Shown here piece after piece: positions 1 through 11,331 of a stretch of DNA of 64,000 nt (positions within the stretch are counted from its first letter, which is position 1; each line of letters opens with the position of its first letter). The position numbers and the translations under genes were made by a program. The notes under the pieces were generated by a model. That model was given only the letters and a program-made list of their open reading frames with translations, made no database searches and had not been told where the DNA came from. Origin of the DNA: Timema cristinae (taxonomy: Eukaryota; Arthropoda; Insecta; Phasmatodea; Timematidae). The DNA lies in assembly GCA_039000515.1 (NCBI GenBank), contig JBCFYV010000024.1:15353422-15417421 (forward strand), in the 5' to 3' direction.

Positions 1-14
1 TATTAATTACTTAT

Positions 15-103
15 TTACTCTATGGCATTAGGAATTCGGACGTTCATCGCCACACTTACAGAGCACGCCACCTTCCCTTGAGCTAGTTCTATCCAATCTG
101 TTT
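15..103 (-). pseudogene. LINE ORF2 C-terminal fragment
   Basis: The minus strand reads DWIELAQ followed about 17 residues later by AMNVRIP and a stop. This is the usual last segment of an arthropod non-LTR retrotransposon reverse-transcriptase ORF (family form: DWIELAQDRDRW...AAMNLRVP). The same ending is seen in the other orientation at 61356-61425. Only the last ~30 codons remain, so this is a 5'-truncated or broken copy. Recognition is from motif memory, not from a search. Confidence 0.6.
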
Positions 104-104
104 G

Positions 105-250
105 AATATATATATAAATATATATGCATAGTATGTGCATATATATATACATAGTATGTGTATATATGGATAGTATGTATATATATACATAGTATGTATA
201 TATATGCATAGTATGTATATATATGCATAATATGTAGCATATGAATATAT
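105..250. repeat. AT-rich minisatellite, ~20-bp unit
   Basis: About six imperfect units of the form ATATATATGCATAGTATGT stand next to the LINE end. The open frames here are low-complexity Tyr/Ile/His strings and are not genes. Confidence 0.8.
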
Positions 251-555
251 ATGGTATTATTGCAGGTTTTAGTTAATTTTTCACTTCATAATCTAATTAG
301 TTTTTCTTTCCTATTTTATTTTATTTAACATGTCAATAAATGTAAGTTACATCGTTCCTAAGTGCCTAGCCGACTCCTTAACAAAAGTGAACATTATGTC
401 ATTCATATGTGATATAAACTTCGTAAAAACGCTCATTATTTTAATTCATAAACAAGCTACATAGATTCATATATGTTCACAATGTTTTAACATTTTTTTA
501 TCATAGAAATAGGCCTATACATTTTACGAATATACGAATGCATTCACTCAAGGCG
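251..555. other. AT-rich, nothing recognised
   Basis: Unique-looking AT-rich sequence with no open frame, tRNA-like box or repeat that I could recognise. Confidence 0.5.
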
Positions 556-726
556 AGGGTGGTGGAGGACGCGAGAAAAGGTCAGAGATTTTGCATTTTT
601 TTTATAGAAAATTAAGCTAAACGTTGCTACTGGAGCAATATTTTATTTATTTTGGACAAAGAAATGTTTTGCTATAAAAACTGAAGGAACACTGACATTT
701 TATCACGTACCCTACATTCTCACACT
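556..726. repeat. TTAA hairpin MITE, internally deleted copy
   Basis: The segment 605-726 closely matches the right half of the MITE at 40855-41307 (shared AAACGTTGCTAC, GGAGCAATATTTTAT and GGACAAAGAAATGTTTTGC). The preceding ~50 bases match the opposite terminus. The central hairpin with the GTTGAATAT core is missing, so this is a deletion derivative. No clear TTAA duplication remains. Confidence 0.6.
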
Positions 727-917
727 AAAAACTACGGCTACCTTACTAGAAACCACATAGACAATATATATCCTGTATGGTTTATCTTATGTCTTATTAC
801 TCTGAGGTATTACAAATATTATAATAGGAAATTATAGAGCTGTTTAAAATATAATTAACATGGCTCAGTTCAGTGACTCGCACCCTCATCACCACACATA
901 AGGCTATCTTTCCTGTA

Positions 918-1195
918 GGGTGGCCTGGTGGTCTAGGAGTAAGGTGTCGGACTTTTGTGCTGGAGTCCGGGGTTCAATCCTCGGTCCCGGCAAAGATCTC
1001 TCTGATTGACAAACCCTTCCTTCACCTCTGACAAGGCATGTATTAATCACAACTTGTGAATGGGGGGAATGCCAGGCCTCCACCGTGGTTCGGATCTCAC
1101 GTTAAACTGTAGGTCCTCAATTTCATCTCACAATCACCCTACCATTACATATTAGCGTAAGTGCGTATAGCCCGAACGGGTAGTAAGACGCGGTG

Positions 1196-1243
<48 letters not shown>
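918..1243 (+). repeat. SINE family A, full-length copy
   Basis: A tRNA-derived SINE. The head carries an A-box-like TGGTCTAGGAG and a B-box-like GGTTCAATCC (RNA polymerase III promoter). A conserved body follows with CACCGTGGTTCGGAT and ACGTTAAACTGTAGGTCC, then the tail ACCCGAACGGGTAGTAAGACG and a (TAA)n run at 1195-1242. This copy carries an extra ATGTATTAATCACAACTT stretch also seen at 59460. Confidence 0.85.
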
Positions 1244-1512
1244 TATTTCCTTGTCAGGGTCTGATCCACAAAGGAAAGGAGAAAGGGTAAATGTGTGTGT
1301 GTCCCAAATATTCAGGCATTCAACGGATATTTATAATATAACCGAAATAAGCACATTCAAGGGGATAAACGGAAAAGGCGTTATTAAAAAGCCAGGGGAA
1401 CGGACAGGAATGTAATAGCAGGAAAATTAAGATTTTAGGTATTTCAAAGTCAGTGATGCGTCTAATCAAGACATGGTTGAAAACAACTATGGTGGAATCC
1501 CCCCTCCCCCTT

Positions 1513-1737
1513 AGGTGACAGCATAGTCTAAAGCGTTACTCTCCTGTTAGACTAGGGAGCCGATGATCAGGAGATCGAGGTTCGAACCATGGTCGGGTGT
1601 ACTGAGGGTGGTTTTCCACTCTCCCGCCACTCAAATGCAAGTACACTTCCTCCAAAAGCCTTACTAATCCCTAAAATAGCTAGTGTAATTAGTACATAAA
1701 CCTATAACCCGAGCGGTTAGAAACACGTGACGCTAAA
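1513..1737 (+). repeat. SINE family B
   Basis: The tRNA-like head contains GTCTAAAGCGTTACTCTC and the B box GGTTCGAACC. The body holds TGTACTGAGGGTGGTTTTCC and CACGCAAATG-like text, ending in a decayed version of the CCGAACGGGTAG tail that is shared with family A. Confidence 0.75.
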
Positions 1738-2175
1738 AGAAACTATCGTGGGAAGCAGACGTGTTGGTTTGGCCCTTCAACATGCTTACAAGGATATCAT
1801 TTTAGACCCACAACATGTAACTGAGTGTTTTGCCGAAACTAACAAACACAGAATAGTCATGTAAATAGTAACTTATATCCTACATTTAAGAAATATTATA
1901 AAAAATCTTTTTGTAAATAATAATTTGTTTTATTTATATTTCCATTGATTTCTAATTCATTTCCAGGAGACCAGGATTATCTTAAAGCGCCATCATTGAG
2001 GGCTAAATTTGAGAAATAAATCAACTGGGGGAAAGGGGGATTCCCTCTCCACCAACATTGTTCCCTGTATCCACCTTTGCCCAAAAAATAGCCTTATCCC
2101 ACTTCTTAAAAAGCTATTAAATCTACTTTTATCTATTAATAATAATACAGGTGTTTTTCAGCTATCACTGTTGCT

Positions 2176-2405
2176 AAATGATATTATTATTATTATTATT
2201 ATATGTTATGTCTTTTGTCAGTGAACTTAGACCACCAATGTGCCCTGTCCTCTGTATCATCCTTCAGATCCTAGAAATTTCCTCTTTCCTTCAATTCATT
2301 CCAATATTTGAATCCTCCTTCTTCCTGAGCTCCTCTTTCCCTCAACCTTTCTTTCTATAATGTCATGCAGAAGACAGTTCCTCCTAAGGATGTGTTTGAT
2401 TCAGC
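2176..2405 (-). pseudogene. LINE reverse-transcriptase C-terminal fragment
   Basis: Read on the minus strand this gives LLHDIIE, then EGKRSSGRRRIQIL, then EDRAHWW-like text, with frameshifts. This is the familiar C-terminal extension of CR1/Jockey/L2-like LINE proteins (HDIIEGKIEGKR.RGRRR...). A second copy of the same segment lies at 3555-3853 and a related one at 18878. The (ATT)n run at 2181-2200 sits at its 3' end. Confidence 0.6.
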
Positions 2406-2474
2406 ATACCATTAACGTTAATTTTAAGATAAACATATCAGCTCTTTATCATTACTGGTCCCTAACTTCTAGAA

Positions 2475-2645
2475 ACCCTTCCTACACCTCTGACAAGACA
2501 TCTTGTGAATGTGTGGAATGCCAGGCCTCAACCGTGGTTCGGATTCCACGTTAAACTGTAGGTCCTTCATTTCATCTCACAATCACCCTACCATTACACA
2601 TTAGCGTAAGTGCGTATAACCCGAACGGGTAGTAAGACGCGGTGC

Positions 2646-2676
<31 letters not shown>
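2475..2676 (+). repeat. SINE family A, 5'-truncated, with perfect TSD
   Basis: Contains the body and tail but no tRNA head. It is flanked by a perfect 11-bp direct repeat AACTTCTAGAA at 2464-2474 and 2677-2687. Truncation plus target-site duplication shows insertion by target-primed reverse transcription by a LINE enzyme. Confidence 0.85.
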
Positions 2677-2679
<3 letters not shown>

Positions 2680-2712
2680 TTCTAGAAGGTTTTTCCTAAG
2701 TCGGTACGACTA

Positions 2713-2842
2713 TGCTTGAAGAGGATTTGTCGACGCGCGCACCCAGGTGCTTGTTAGTTGCTCGAACGTCCGCCCCGGCCCGGAGCGGCTCGAGTGTTGC
2801 TTGTCATCGCATCAACATACAATGGCGCCGTGGGTGTCACAG
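2713..2842 (+). other. Candidate 5' exon: CpG-rich leader, ATG and splice donor
   Basis: A ~120-base CpG-rich island (2713-2835; GTCGACGCGCGC, CGTCCGCCCCGGCC, GGAGCGGCTCGAG) in otherwise AT-rich DNA leads to an ATG at 2822 in the favourable context ACAATGG. Seven codons (MAPWVSQ) follow, then CAG|GTGAGC at 2840-2848, which matches the metazoan 5' splice-site consensus with phase 0. This is what a first coding exon of a host gene would look like. No downstream partner exon was identified. The arrangement could be chance or a promoter fragment. Confidence 0.35.
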
Positions 2843-3045
2843 GTGAGCTCTAGCATCATTCACAGGGATGGGTGGCCTAATTGTCGCTCGGCCCAGTGAT
2901 TGTTCAGGAGAAAGTGACATTGAAGACAAGTGCAGAAATACCTTCTAATGGCTCAAGTAATTCATGCGCGTTGCATAGCAGTAAGCGCACAGTACAATTT
3001 TCAGAGAAAGGACCTTTTAGAAAATACTTTTTTAATTGGACATTG

Positions 3046-3200
3046 ATAATATTTTACTATATTATTAGTGTTTTTTTTATAGGTTTTGATAATATTTATC
3101 AAAAGTGACAGCTGCAGATCACGTTATTTGACATTTGAATACGTGAAAGTAGGACTAGCAGATTTTTCTAGCTATCAGATAATACCTTTCCTGTGAAAAT
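3046..3200 (+). repeat. Dispersed repeat R
   Basis: One of at least six copies of an unclassified repeat built around ATATCAAAAGT(T/G)ACAGCT, GATCACATGACTTGACGTAT and AAAGTAGATCTAGTAACTTT. Other copies lie at 13906, 23325 (-), 29690, 36952 (-) and 49205 (-). Confidence 0.6.
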
Positions 3201-3554
3201 GAACTGATTAACTGATATAGCTATCTGAAAAATATTCTTATTAAAAATAAACATAGCTAACTTCATAGTTTATTTTCTTGCTGAATAAGTCATTCCTTTG
3301 CGTTCTGTGTGTGCTCCTTTATTGCTTTAGAGATAATTTATGTATTTTTTTAGCTTAATTTTATACGCATTTTATCTCCTTTCCTTGGGTTAACAATATT
3401 CAACCAGGAGGTCAAATAATGACCCATTTTATATACGTTTGGCCAGACGCATAGCCACGCCTCCTAAAATTTTAATTTATACTATTCTATTCCTATCTGC
3501 TTCTTACCCCTCGTTTGGATTAGTATTAATAGTATAAGTATTAGTAGTAGTAGT

Positions 3555-3853
3555 ATTAGATGTTCTGTCTTACGACATGTCCATTCCTTTTGTCAGTGAA
3601 CTTAGACAGCCAATGCACCCTGTTCTTTGCCTCCTCCTTAGCCACAGAAATTTAAATTTTCCTTCATGTCATCTAGTATTTGAATCCTCCTTCTTCCTAA
3701 GCTCCTCTTTCACTCAACCTTGCCTTCTATGACGTCATGCAGAAGACAGTTCTTCCTAAGGATGTGTCCAATCCAGTTTGATTTGAACTGAATAATCACA
3801 TCCGGAGTGGTTCTATTCCAACCCACTCTTCTTAGGACTTCATTTGTCACCCT
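3555..3853 (-). pseudogene. LINE reverse-transcriptase C-terminal fragment
   Basis: Close relative of 2176-2405. The shared stretches include GTCATGCAGAAGACAGTTC and CCTAAGGATGTG. The minus strand again encodes the EGK/GRRR C-terminal region in broken frames, and it extends ~85 bases further upstream into the ORF. Confidence 0.6.
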
Positions 3854-3872
3854 GTAGTGCAAATAAATAATA

Positions 3873-4122
3873 ATAATATTTAGCACCACTGCTTACTACC
3901 CGTTCGGGTTATACGCTTTAAGTACTAATTACGCTAATGGATTGGGAATTGGGAAGGTTGAATTAGCGGAAGTGAACCCACAGTTGCGTGGGGGAGAGTG
4001 GAAAACCATTTAGGAAAAGCCCCCCCCCAGTTCACCCAACCGAGATTCGAACCTCGATCTCCCCGTCCTCAGCAGTCGAGCTCAACACGACAAGCGCGTT
4101 AGCCAACTACGCCACCGAGGCG
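3873..4122 (-). repeat. SINE family B, full-length copy
   Basis: On the minus strand: head with CGCCTCGGTGGCGTAGTTGG, B box GGTTCGAATC, body with TTTTCCAC, and the tail ACCCGAACGGGTAGTAAGCA followed by an A/T-rich end. It is one of the best-preserved family B copies. Confidence 0.85.
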
Positions 4123-4194
4123 GGTAGGTCAAATAAAAATGTGTGCTTATAACCTAGACAAGGTTTGGGATACAAGCATACATTTTAATTGCAC

Positions 4195-4395
4195 TAATTG
4201 GTTAAGTATGAGGAAGGTAAAATTGTATAGTAAATGTTCCCTGATTTGCATTAGTGTATAGTAGTAAACCATTTAGAAAAAAAACTACACACTCAGTAGA
4301 TTCGACATTTATACTAACCCCCATATCCCCGTCATCCGCAACTAAGTCTAATATGAGCGTGACACTCTACTCCACGTGACCACTGACGAGGGTTA
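4195..4395 (-). repeat. SINE family B, degenerate
   Basis: Weakened B-box and head signals in minus orientation (CACGTG, TCTAATATGAGCGTGACACTC on the plus strand). No intact tail. Confidence 0.4.
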
Positions 4396-4507
4396 TATCT
4401 AATTAAAATACACATTTTAAAGACTTACATGTAAAAAGCTTAAGAAGATATGCTATTATTGAGTAGTAAAAGGTGATAATTTAACTAAACTCTTGTACTC
4501 TATACTG

Positions 4508-4870
4508 AAGGCCACCTTTGTGGTCTGGTGATATCAGAGCTCCTGGCTATAGATGCAGAGTTTCCAGGTTCGATCCTCGGGGCTTCAGGAACTTTTCTGT
4601 GAAGCAATGGGTCTAGAACGGGGTAAACTCAACCTCATGAGGACAAATGAGGAGATAATTGAATTTTAAAAAAAGTAGCGGCTCCATTCTAGTAATGTGA
4701 GACTAACGTTTAGAGGATTCATTGTCCTAACAACATGATAGCTTCTATCAGTAGAAGTTGGTATTTTCTTCGCCAACAGACGGGAGCCACATGGTCAGTG
4801 TGGCTCTATTGCGTACTGACGTGATGGTGGATCTATTCCTCTGATTCATACAGTCATTTTAAAGATTGTG
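4508..4870 (+). repeat. SINE family C
   Basis: tRNA-like head with TGGTCTGGTGATATCAGAGC and B box GGTTCGATCC. The body contains CTCATGAGGACAAATGAGG and AGTAGCGGCTCC, then a distal part with CCACATGGTCAG. Other copies are at 42003 (+), 15080 (-) and 18284 (-). It does not share the A/B tail. Confidence 0.7.
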
Positions 4871-5462
4871 TGTCAGCTCTAACTTGCTACTTCCGTAGCC
4901 TATGACGCCACGAATTGAACAGTATAACTTAATTGATTTAAGAACTCCAAGATGTTTCTTAACTGCGCTGTTAATATGGTACTTTCACGGAATTGACTCT
5001 GAAATACGTGCCTGTATTTGGCCATCAAATAAAATGTATAATTCATTTTTGAATCAATCAATGTATTATGAAGTTATAAACTACAGTAGGTTTTAGATAG
5101 AGTTGTATTAAACATTATACAAGTTTGCGAAATACGTAGAATGTCATTAAATAGTTCATAGAATTTAAAAAAATATAGTCAAAACATAAGTATTATAAGA
5201 GCCTTTCTAACAAAAAAAAAAAGATTAAAATTAGGACATTACATTTAAGAGTATCAGGCTCATGAATCAATCGTAAGAAAATAAATATAATTAAAATTAT
5301 TATAATGTGATATAATAAAATTATTCACTTGATATTTTAAAGCTTAAACTGATGATTATGTATGTTTACTTAGTAACTAATTTAAAGATAAATTAATGAG
5401 AATTAGTTACTTAAAAAAATTGCTGAAATAAAAGTTTAAATTAGTTAATAATAGTATTAATA
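4871..5462. other. AT-rich interval, nothing recognised
   Basis: No repeat signature or credible coding frame was seen between the SINE C copy and the next SINE A copy. Confidence 0.45.
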
Positions 5463-5752
5463 GGGTGACCTGGTGGTCTAGGGGTAAGGTGTCAGACTTC
5501 TGTGCTGGCGGCCGGGGTTCAATCCTCGGTCCCGGCACAGATTTATCTGAGTACCAAACCCTTCCTTCACCTCTGACAAGACATCTTGTGAATGTGGGGA
5601 ATGCCAGGCCTACACCGTGGTTCGGATTCCACGTTAAATTGTAGGTCCTCCATTTCATTTCACAATCACCCTACCATTACACATTAGCGTAAGTGCGTAT
5701 AACCCGAACGGGTAGTAAGACGCGGTGCTAATAATAATAATAATAATAATAA
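5463..5752 (+). repeat. SINE family A, full-length
   Basis: Close to the family consensus: A box TGGTCTAGGGG, B box GGTTCAATCC, body with CACCGTGGTTCGGATTCCAC, tail ACCCGAACGGGTAGTAAGAC and a (TAA)n end. Confidence 0.9.
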
Positions 5753-5917
5753 TATAAAATAGTAAAAAGATGGAGTTTACAAATTGATGATCCATTTTAG
5801 AAAATCCCTTTCTCCTTGTGATGTTCCTGCGTAAACTGTAACCATTTGACGACTGGTTTCTATATAGTTCTACATCATCCTCAGGTCTTTAATAAAGAAA
5901 CATAAACAAAATAACCA

Positions 5918-6255
5918 ACCCCGTGCTGTAGTGGTCTGTGTATCTAGCTACGAGTCTTGGGGTCCCGGGTTCGATTCCCGGCTGGTACCTTGGGGACTTT
6001 TTCCTTAAGGGAAATTATCCCAACGATCACAAGGGTTTGGTAAATTAGTCTTAAGTTAGATTAAGAATCATACTAGCTCAACAACATCATACTAATTATC
6101 ATCACATCATCTCAATGCTGGTACAACCTGTATACAACCTCCTATGGAGTACCCTGGACAACGTTCTGTGACAACAGAGCGGCTATTAATCTACACATAA
6201 GAAAACCGAACCTGGATATCAAAGTCCTCCCCAGTCGTAAGCAACTTACGATAAA
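5918..6255 (+). repeat. SINE family D
   Basis: tRNA-like head with TAGTGGTCTGTGTATCTAGC and B box GGGTTCGATTCCCGGC. The body includes ATCATCACATCATCTCA and CCCTGGACAACG, and it ends in an A-rich run. A related copy is at 31059 (+), mirrored in the noisy arm at about 26120-26420. Confidence 0.7.
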
Positions 6256-6532
6256 AAAAAAGCAGACAAAAAAATATGGTTACATCAAAGTATATTGTTT
6301 TATTCTCAAGTTAATATTATCTTTCCTTACTAAATTTCACTATTGTAAAAAAAAAGGACTGATATATTAAGTACTTTCAAAAAATATTTAAATGTGACCA
6401 AAATAATCTTGTTCTGTCATAATCGGTAATGTTATCAGAAAAGCAATAGTTTAATATGAAAATATACATTTTATTTTTTTATAGAAGGTAGGACATACGT
6501 ATTTGTGTAAGGTTTAATTTAAGGAATAAATA
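6256..6532. other. AT-rich spacer
   Basis: Nothing recognised. Confidence 0.4.
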
Positions 6533-6755
6533 CAGGGTGGGACGGAGACAATTACACGATTAGTAACTTGAAAATCAACACTTTAATTGAAATTAAATAT
6601 TCACTAGCTAAATAAAAGCAAACTACATACTACACTCTATCACTTTTTGAATATAATGTCACTCAGATGAGCCCCACTGGATGTCAGGAAAACCTTAAAA
6701 CGTTGTCCATTATTTTCCTCAGCATGGATCGTCTAATTATTTCCGACCCATCCTG
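6533..6755. mobile_element. Mariner-like MITE, 223 bp, TA target
   Basis: Terminal inverted repeats CAGGGTGGGACGGAGACAAT and CAGGATGGGTCGGAAATAAT, flanked on both sides by TA (6531-6532 and 6756-6757), as in Tc1/mariner insertions. The interior has no transposase frame. This 223-bp length fits a non-autonomous deletion derivative. Confidence 0.75.
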
Positions 6756-7279
6756 TATAAGATGTCTAAAACAAAAGGAAAATATAGGTTGGAGAAACAA
6801 TGGATGATTGGGGGACCATTGATAAAATTACAAGTTAAGTGGGATCCAAAAAGGTGGCTGACCTCTGAGAAACAGAAGGCCTATAGTTTTTTTTATGGGT
6901 GTTGTGGCGGGGAGGAGGGGGGAGAGGACAGAGTTTTGGTTAGTGACTATATACTTCCAATGCCTCTTACATCAGTTTTATTTACGTTTTTTTTATTATT
7001 TAATGTTCTGCAACAAAACCAAAGTCGGGATCAGTGAAATTTCAACACGTATAAAAACAGGCTCTGCCTTTAGTACCTTGTAACATTTAATTACTTAGAT
7101 CTAATTTTTTTTTTTCAGGTAGATTTTACTACGTGATGTGCGTGACGTTCTATTGAACGCTTTTACACATATGGAAATTTAATTGATTGTAACAAATATT
7201 ACGTTTATTTATTCGTGTTAAAACTATAATGTTGCTGATTCTTGATTGAAAAAGTTTTTCTCCCAAAGCAAAATTTATA
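6756..7279. other. Interval before LTR element
   Basis: Low-complexity open frames (6762-7083) show no recognisable domain. Nothing else supported. Confidence 0.4.
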
Positions 7280-7283
7280 GTAG

Positions 7284-8115
7284 TGTGAAAAAAATATAAA
7301 AAAATGTAAGAAAAAAAAAGTACTTATTTTAATTAAATATAATCTCGAGACCTCTGGGTTTGGATAGGCACTTATACTTAACCTGCCTGCGGAGCTCCGG
7401 TAAATCACATATCTAGGTTAACATATTTATATAACATTTGTTTTGTTGTCAAAGCTATAATTATTATATCACAATCTTAATTCAATTTAAATCATTCGAT
7501 AACAAAATAAAAAAATAACCTTTTTCCTTACATTTTCAAAGGCAAAATAAAACCAACATATATACCTAAGTCCAACCACGTAAAAAATTATGGCACAGAA
7601 AGTTTATTATTTACCCTTAACACCATTAGACTTCTTTGAGTCAAACAAAATAGCCACACTGCTCACAGCCACCTATTATTTACCTTTTTTTTTATTAAAA
7701 CCATCCTCAGTCCCGCAATAATATAAGAAAATTGAAACTTCTCACCCTAGTCCATCTGTAGTCGAGAACTCGATCATATGTACATATCTCTTTATGTTTA
7801 CTGAAGGATATGCATGTCCTCACAAACTCTTCAAGTAGTAATCAAGATCCTGGTGTACATCCTTTCATAATCTTAAACTGGTAATAAGTAGTGTAACAAG
7901 TCCTTTTTTCTTCTTTTCTAATGATTGTAAAGTTTTTACATCCCGGCATTAATATCACTCCTTTTCAACCCCACGCCAATAACAAAACAAAAGAACCTTT
8001 TCAATACACGCCAAAGAGGCGATACCATTTAGAAGTAGTAATATTGTTGGAATAGTGACGTATGGATGATTGTAAATAGGGATTATAATTAAAAGGGGAT
8101 GGTTTTCTTGTCACA
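7284..8115 (-). repeat. 3' LTR
   Basis: Downstream LTR of the minus-strand element, 832 bp. Open frames that run into its A-rich end are not genes; the same frame appears in the other LTR. Confidence 0.9.
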
Positions 8116-8131
8116 GATTTGCCCCCTAATG
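8116..8131 (-). other. Polypurine tract-like segment
   Basis: On the minus strand the sequence just before the 3' LTR is TTAGGGGGCAAATC, the expected place for plus-strand priming. It is short and interrupted by pyrimidines. Confidence 0.4.
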
Positions 8132-10869
8132 TTTCAGAAGTTAGTTTTAGTATTGAAAACTGCTACTGGAACATTACCAGCCATTGGTGCACTTAAAGTG
8201 GTAGGAGTTAAGGTCCATTGTCTAACGACTTTTCCTTTCTTCTAAACTTGGCACCGTTGAGATCCTTGCAGGTAAGGTTGCTCGGAAATGTACATTCATT
8301 TAACCCTTTACATATTGGTTTATAGGTTTTGAAGACGCGCACTTGACTTATGTCGGTGTCCTCGCAACCAAAGCGACAAATTAAAACACCTGCTCCTGGG
8401 TTTCAACCGCACTACACCAGCTATTTGAGCAAATTCAAATGGCACTCTAGTTGTCCTCCAGGTGAAACATTTGTCTACTACCTTGGGTTTTACATAACTT
8501 TTTTTTTTTTTACAAACATTTACACAAATATGTTACATGGCTAATGCTTGCCTTATATAGTATAAGCTGTTAGCATTCTCTAGACCTACATACAATTGAA
8601 TTACTAACAAAAAACAAAACTACCCTCATTACATTGAAACAAAACCACACTTTAGCAATAGACTGGACATATTAAAATTATTAGTTTACACACTCTTTAA
8701 CTAAACCAAAATTCTTAAATATTAAATAGCTAAGTGGATGGCAAAGGTTAGATAGAAACATAGTCGTGTTACAATATGAGACTCTCCTCTTGCAACTTAT
8801 GAAACAATTGTTCCAAACAATAAAAACAACAACTCGTGAACTCATGCCAAATTGGTGTTTCCTGAAATGTACTGTGCCCCCAATCATCTTCAATTGACCC
8901 ACTAAACTCACCCTAACTGTTTGGGTACCTACAGCCCCCTAGGCTTCTTATTACACCACTGGTCGCGAATGCTGACTCTCATAATATGAAATTCAACTTC
9001 TTAAAGTGAGATTATCATAACAATCCTCTGCCAGGTGATTTACATATACCATATGAGAAAAGTAAACAAGTTAAAAATAATAATTACAAACATTAGTTGA
9101 TTATATGAAGAAAAAAATCTTTTTCAAACCCTGAGATAAACATAGACTATAATGACACAATATATTAAATAATATAGTAGTTTGACATAACTATTCAATG
9201 AAATTATAGGTTGTTTAGAAATAGACATACAAATGTTATAAAGTTCCCTATCATAAGTATAAGCCTACCATGGAAATACTGGGCCTTTTTCACATAAATA
9301 TCAAGCACTTATCATAAGGTGCTACACGTATGAATAATTTATAACTTCATAGGGTGTTTTAAAATAAATACTAAGCGAAATAATAAAAAAGGACATTTAC
9401 ACAATGTTGTCTGTTTTAAGAAAAGGGAAATAACTTCCCTCGTTCCTGACTGCAAGGAGCGTAATGACGGAACCAGGTACCACACTTTCTGGGGCCTGCT
9501 TATGGCGACTAATTGGTGAAATCAAAAGTTCCGGTGCGTCTCTTCTCAGCTGTTGGGGCTACACATCTCAAGTATACAGTACATACTTGTAAACACACAA
9601 GCCCTATCATAGGGTAACAATTGCAGATAAAGTTCATGGATTTAACTTCTTTTTCTTAAAATAACTTCATTATAATTAAACTGAAAATGCTTATAACGTC
9701 TTAGACCTCGTCATGTTACTTGTCTGCTTCCCATACATGAATAAGGAATGACCTTGGTTGTGATGTTACTTTACTCTCAGAAAATCCCACTCTCTTCTCT
9801 CTTCCTCTAACTATATTTTCTTCTGACATATACAAAAAATATAAATAACCTTCAAAGTTTCACCATAAAACATTTAATAATTCTCGATGCTATTCATTTC
9901 CAATAAAAGTTGTGTGGGTTCCTGCCCTTTCACAAGTTTTAATATTCATGGGGACTATCACAAGTCTGCCCATCTAACAGCTACCGGCACAGAGGGACTA
10001 GCCTTAATGTTGACGCTGGTTATAACCATTATACATATATTTTAAATACTCACAGGATTTTCTCTCTCTCATTTTGTAGGCACATTCTTATCGTGTAGGT
10101 CTTCGGGGTGCATCTTCTCTTCACATGGGTATTTCTTAACTTCTTTGACGTAGATACTTTAACAATAACAAATAATCTATTACTGATTGTCGAAATTATC
10201 CATTATAATTCTTAAGTAATAGTTGTGGGATAAATTACCCTTTCCACAATACAAAAAAAATTTCTCCACACTTTTGTTTTATCTTTCTTATCTTTCCTTA
10301 GATTGATACCTGACTTGTATAATACGGTGTGTACCTTCCAACCTTGAGAAAAAAATGCCGCAGGCTATTTGTTGGATGCTGGGAATCGTTCACCAATCTT
10401 TCCTAGAGTTTCTAAATTCTTCTTATTTTTTTTTTGTAGTTTTAAGTGTTTTAATTGTGTAGCCGGCTTTAGACATAATCAATTGTAATCCACATTGTTG
10501 TATTTCCAGGCCACCACCTATGCAGTGCTGGCAACTAGTAGAGCCATGTAACTCATTTCCCCGGAGAGATGGCTCACGAAAGGGTCGACCAGCCCTTAAT
10601 GTTAACATTTAATTTGCTTTTAAAATAATTGAATGTTTTATTAATACAAATCTATAATCGCCTTTTAAAAATATTGATATCAATATTGTCTTCCCATGCT
10701 CAAATTTGAAGTCAAGTGATGATACTATTTAATTATTTGTACAAAAGTTGGCTACTTCCGTTCTTCTGACTGACAAACACATCGATGACTCTGTTGCTGA
10801 AGTTTAGAAATTCAACAATTACATCCTTAAGTATAGAACAAACAGCCAGCGAATTTAACCGATCTTGTC
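8132..10869 (-). other. Internal region lacking recognisable pol
   Basis: 2.7 kb of AT-rich sequence between the protease trace and the 3' LTR. On the minus strand I found no YxDD, LPQG, DTDG or integrase HHCC/DDE motif, and no frame above about 76 codons (8681-8911). It may be sequence captured in place of pol or a heavily decayed pol. Confidence 0.5.
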
Positions 10870-10932
10870 CTATGGTGCTCCTGAATCTAATAGACAACTC
10901 AAAGATAATCCTTCAACTTCTAACATAAGCTC
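10870..10932 (-). pseudogene. Retroviral-type aspartic protease active-site remnant
   Basis: The minus strand reads LEVEGLSLSCLLDSGAP followed at once by a TAG stop. LLDSGA is the catalytic aspartate motif of retroelement proteases (active Asp codon at 10885-10887), and the preceding hydrophobic strand is typical. The frame upstream (VSRAYV-like) is displaced by one base. The rest of the protease is absent, so this is the broken start of pol. Confidence 0.5.
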
Positions 10933-11331
10933 GGGACACGTCGGATTTCTTGACTCTCCATTTCTTCTTTTTCATTCAGTAATTTTTCCCTAAGATCTAC
11001 ACCAAGGGTGTTAACTTTTTCTTGACATACTAAAAATGCTCCCAGAGTGTGTGGAACCTGCGACCGGTCTGGGCTGCCTACATCACAGGTCAACAGTTTC
11101 CCTCTTTGACGATTACATTTACATCAACTGGTTGAGGATGATGACTAGAACCACGGGATGCTTGCCCTTGATAAACTGGACCTATGTTAGCTGGTACCCT
11201 ATGTTGAGGGTTCGTCTGGGACGGTTTTAAATGGGGTATGGGAGTTACTCCTAGACCTAAAGTCCCTGTCGTTATCCCCATAAGGGTGGTTCCTAGGTTA
11301 GGGAAAAGGTCCGTTGACTGACATTTGTCTC

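Noticed and set aside
5940..5995. True tRNA genes at the SINE heads (here and at all other A-F copies)
   Set aside because: A- and B-box motifs are present but acceptor stems do not close, and each head is fused to a SINE body.
7205..7408. 67-codon ORF ending in the 3' LTR (and its twin at 12931-13155)
   Set aside because: Both start from the same LTR sequence and diverge outside; no gene.
8681..8911. Envelope-like ORF in the LTR element
   Set aside because: Only 76 codons, with no signal peptide, fusion or transmembrane pattern I could support.
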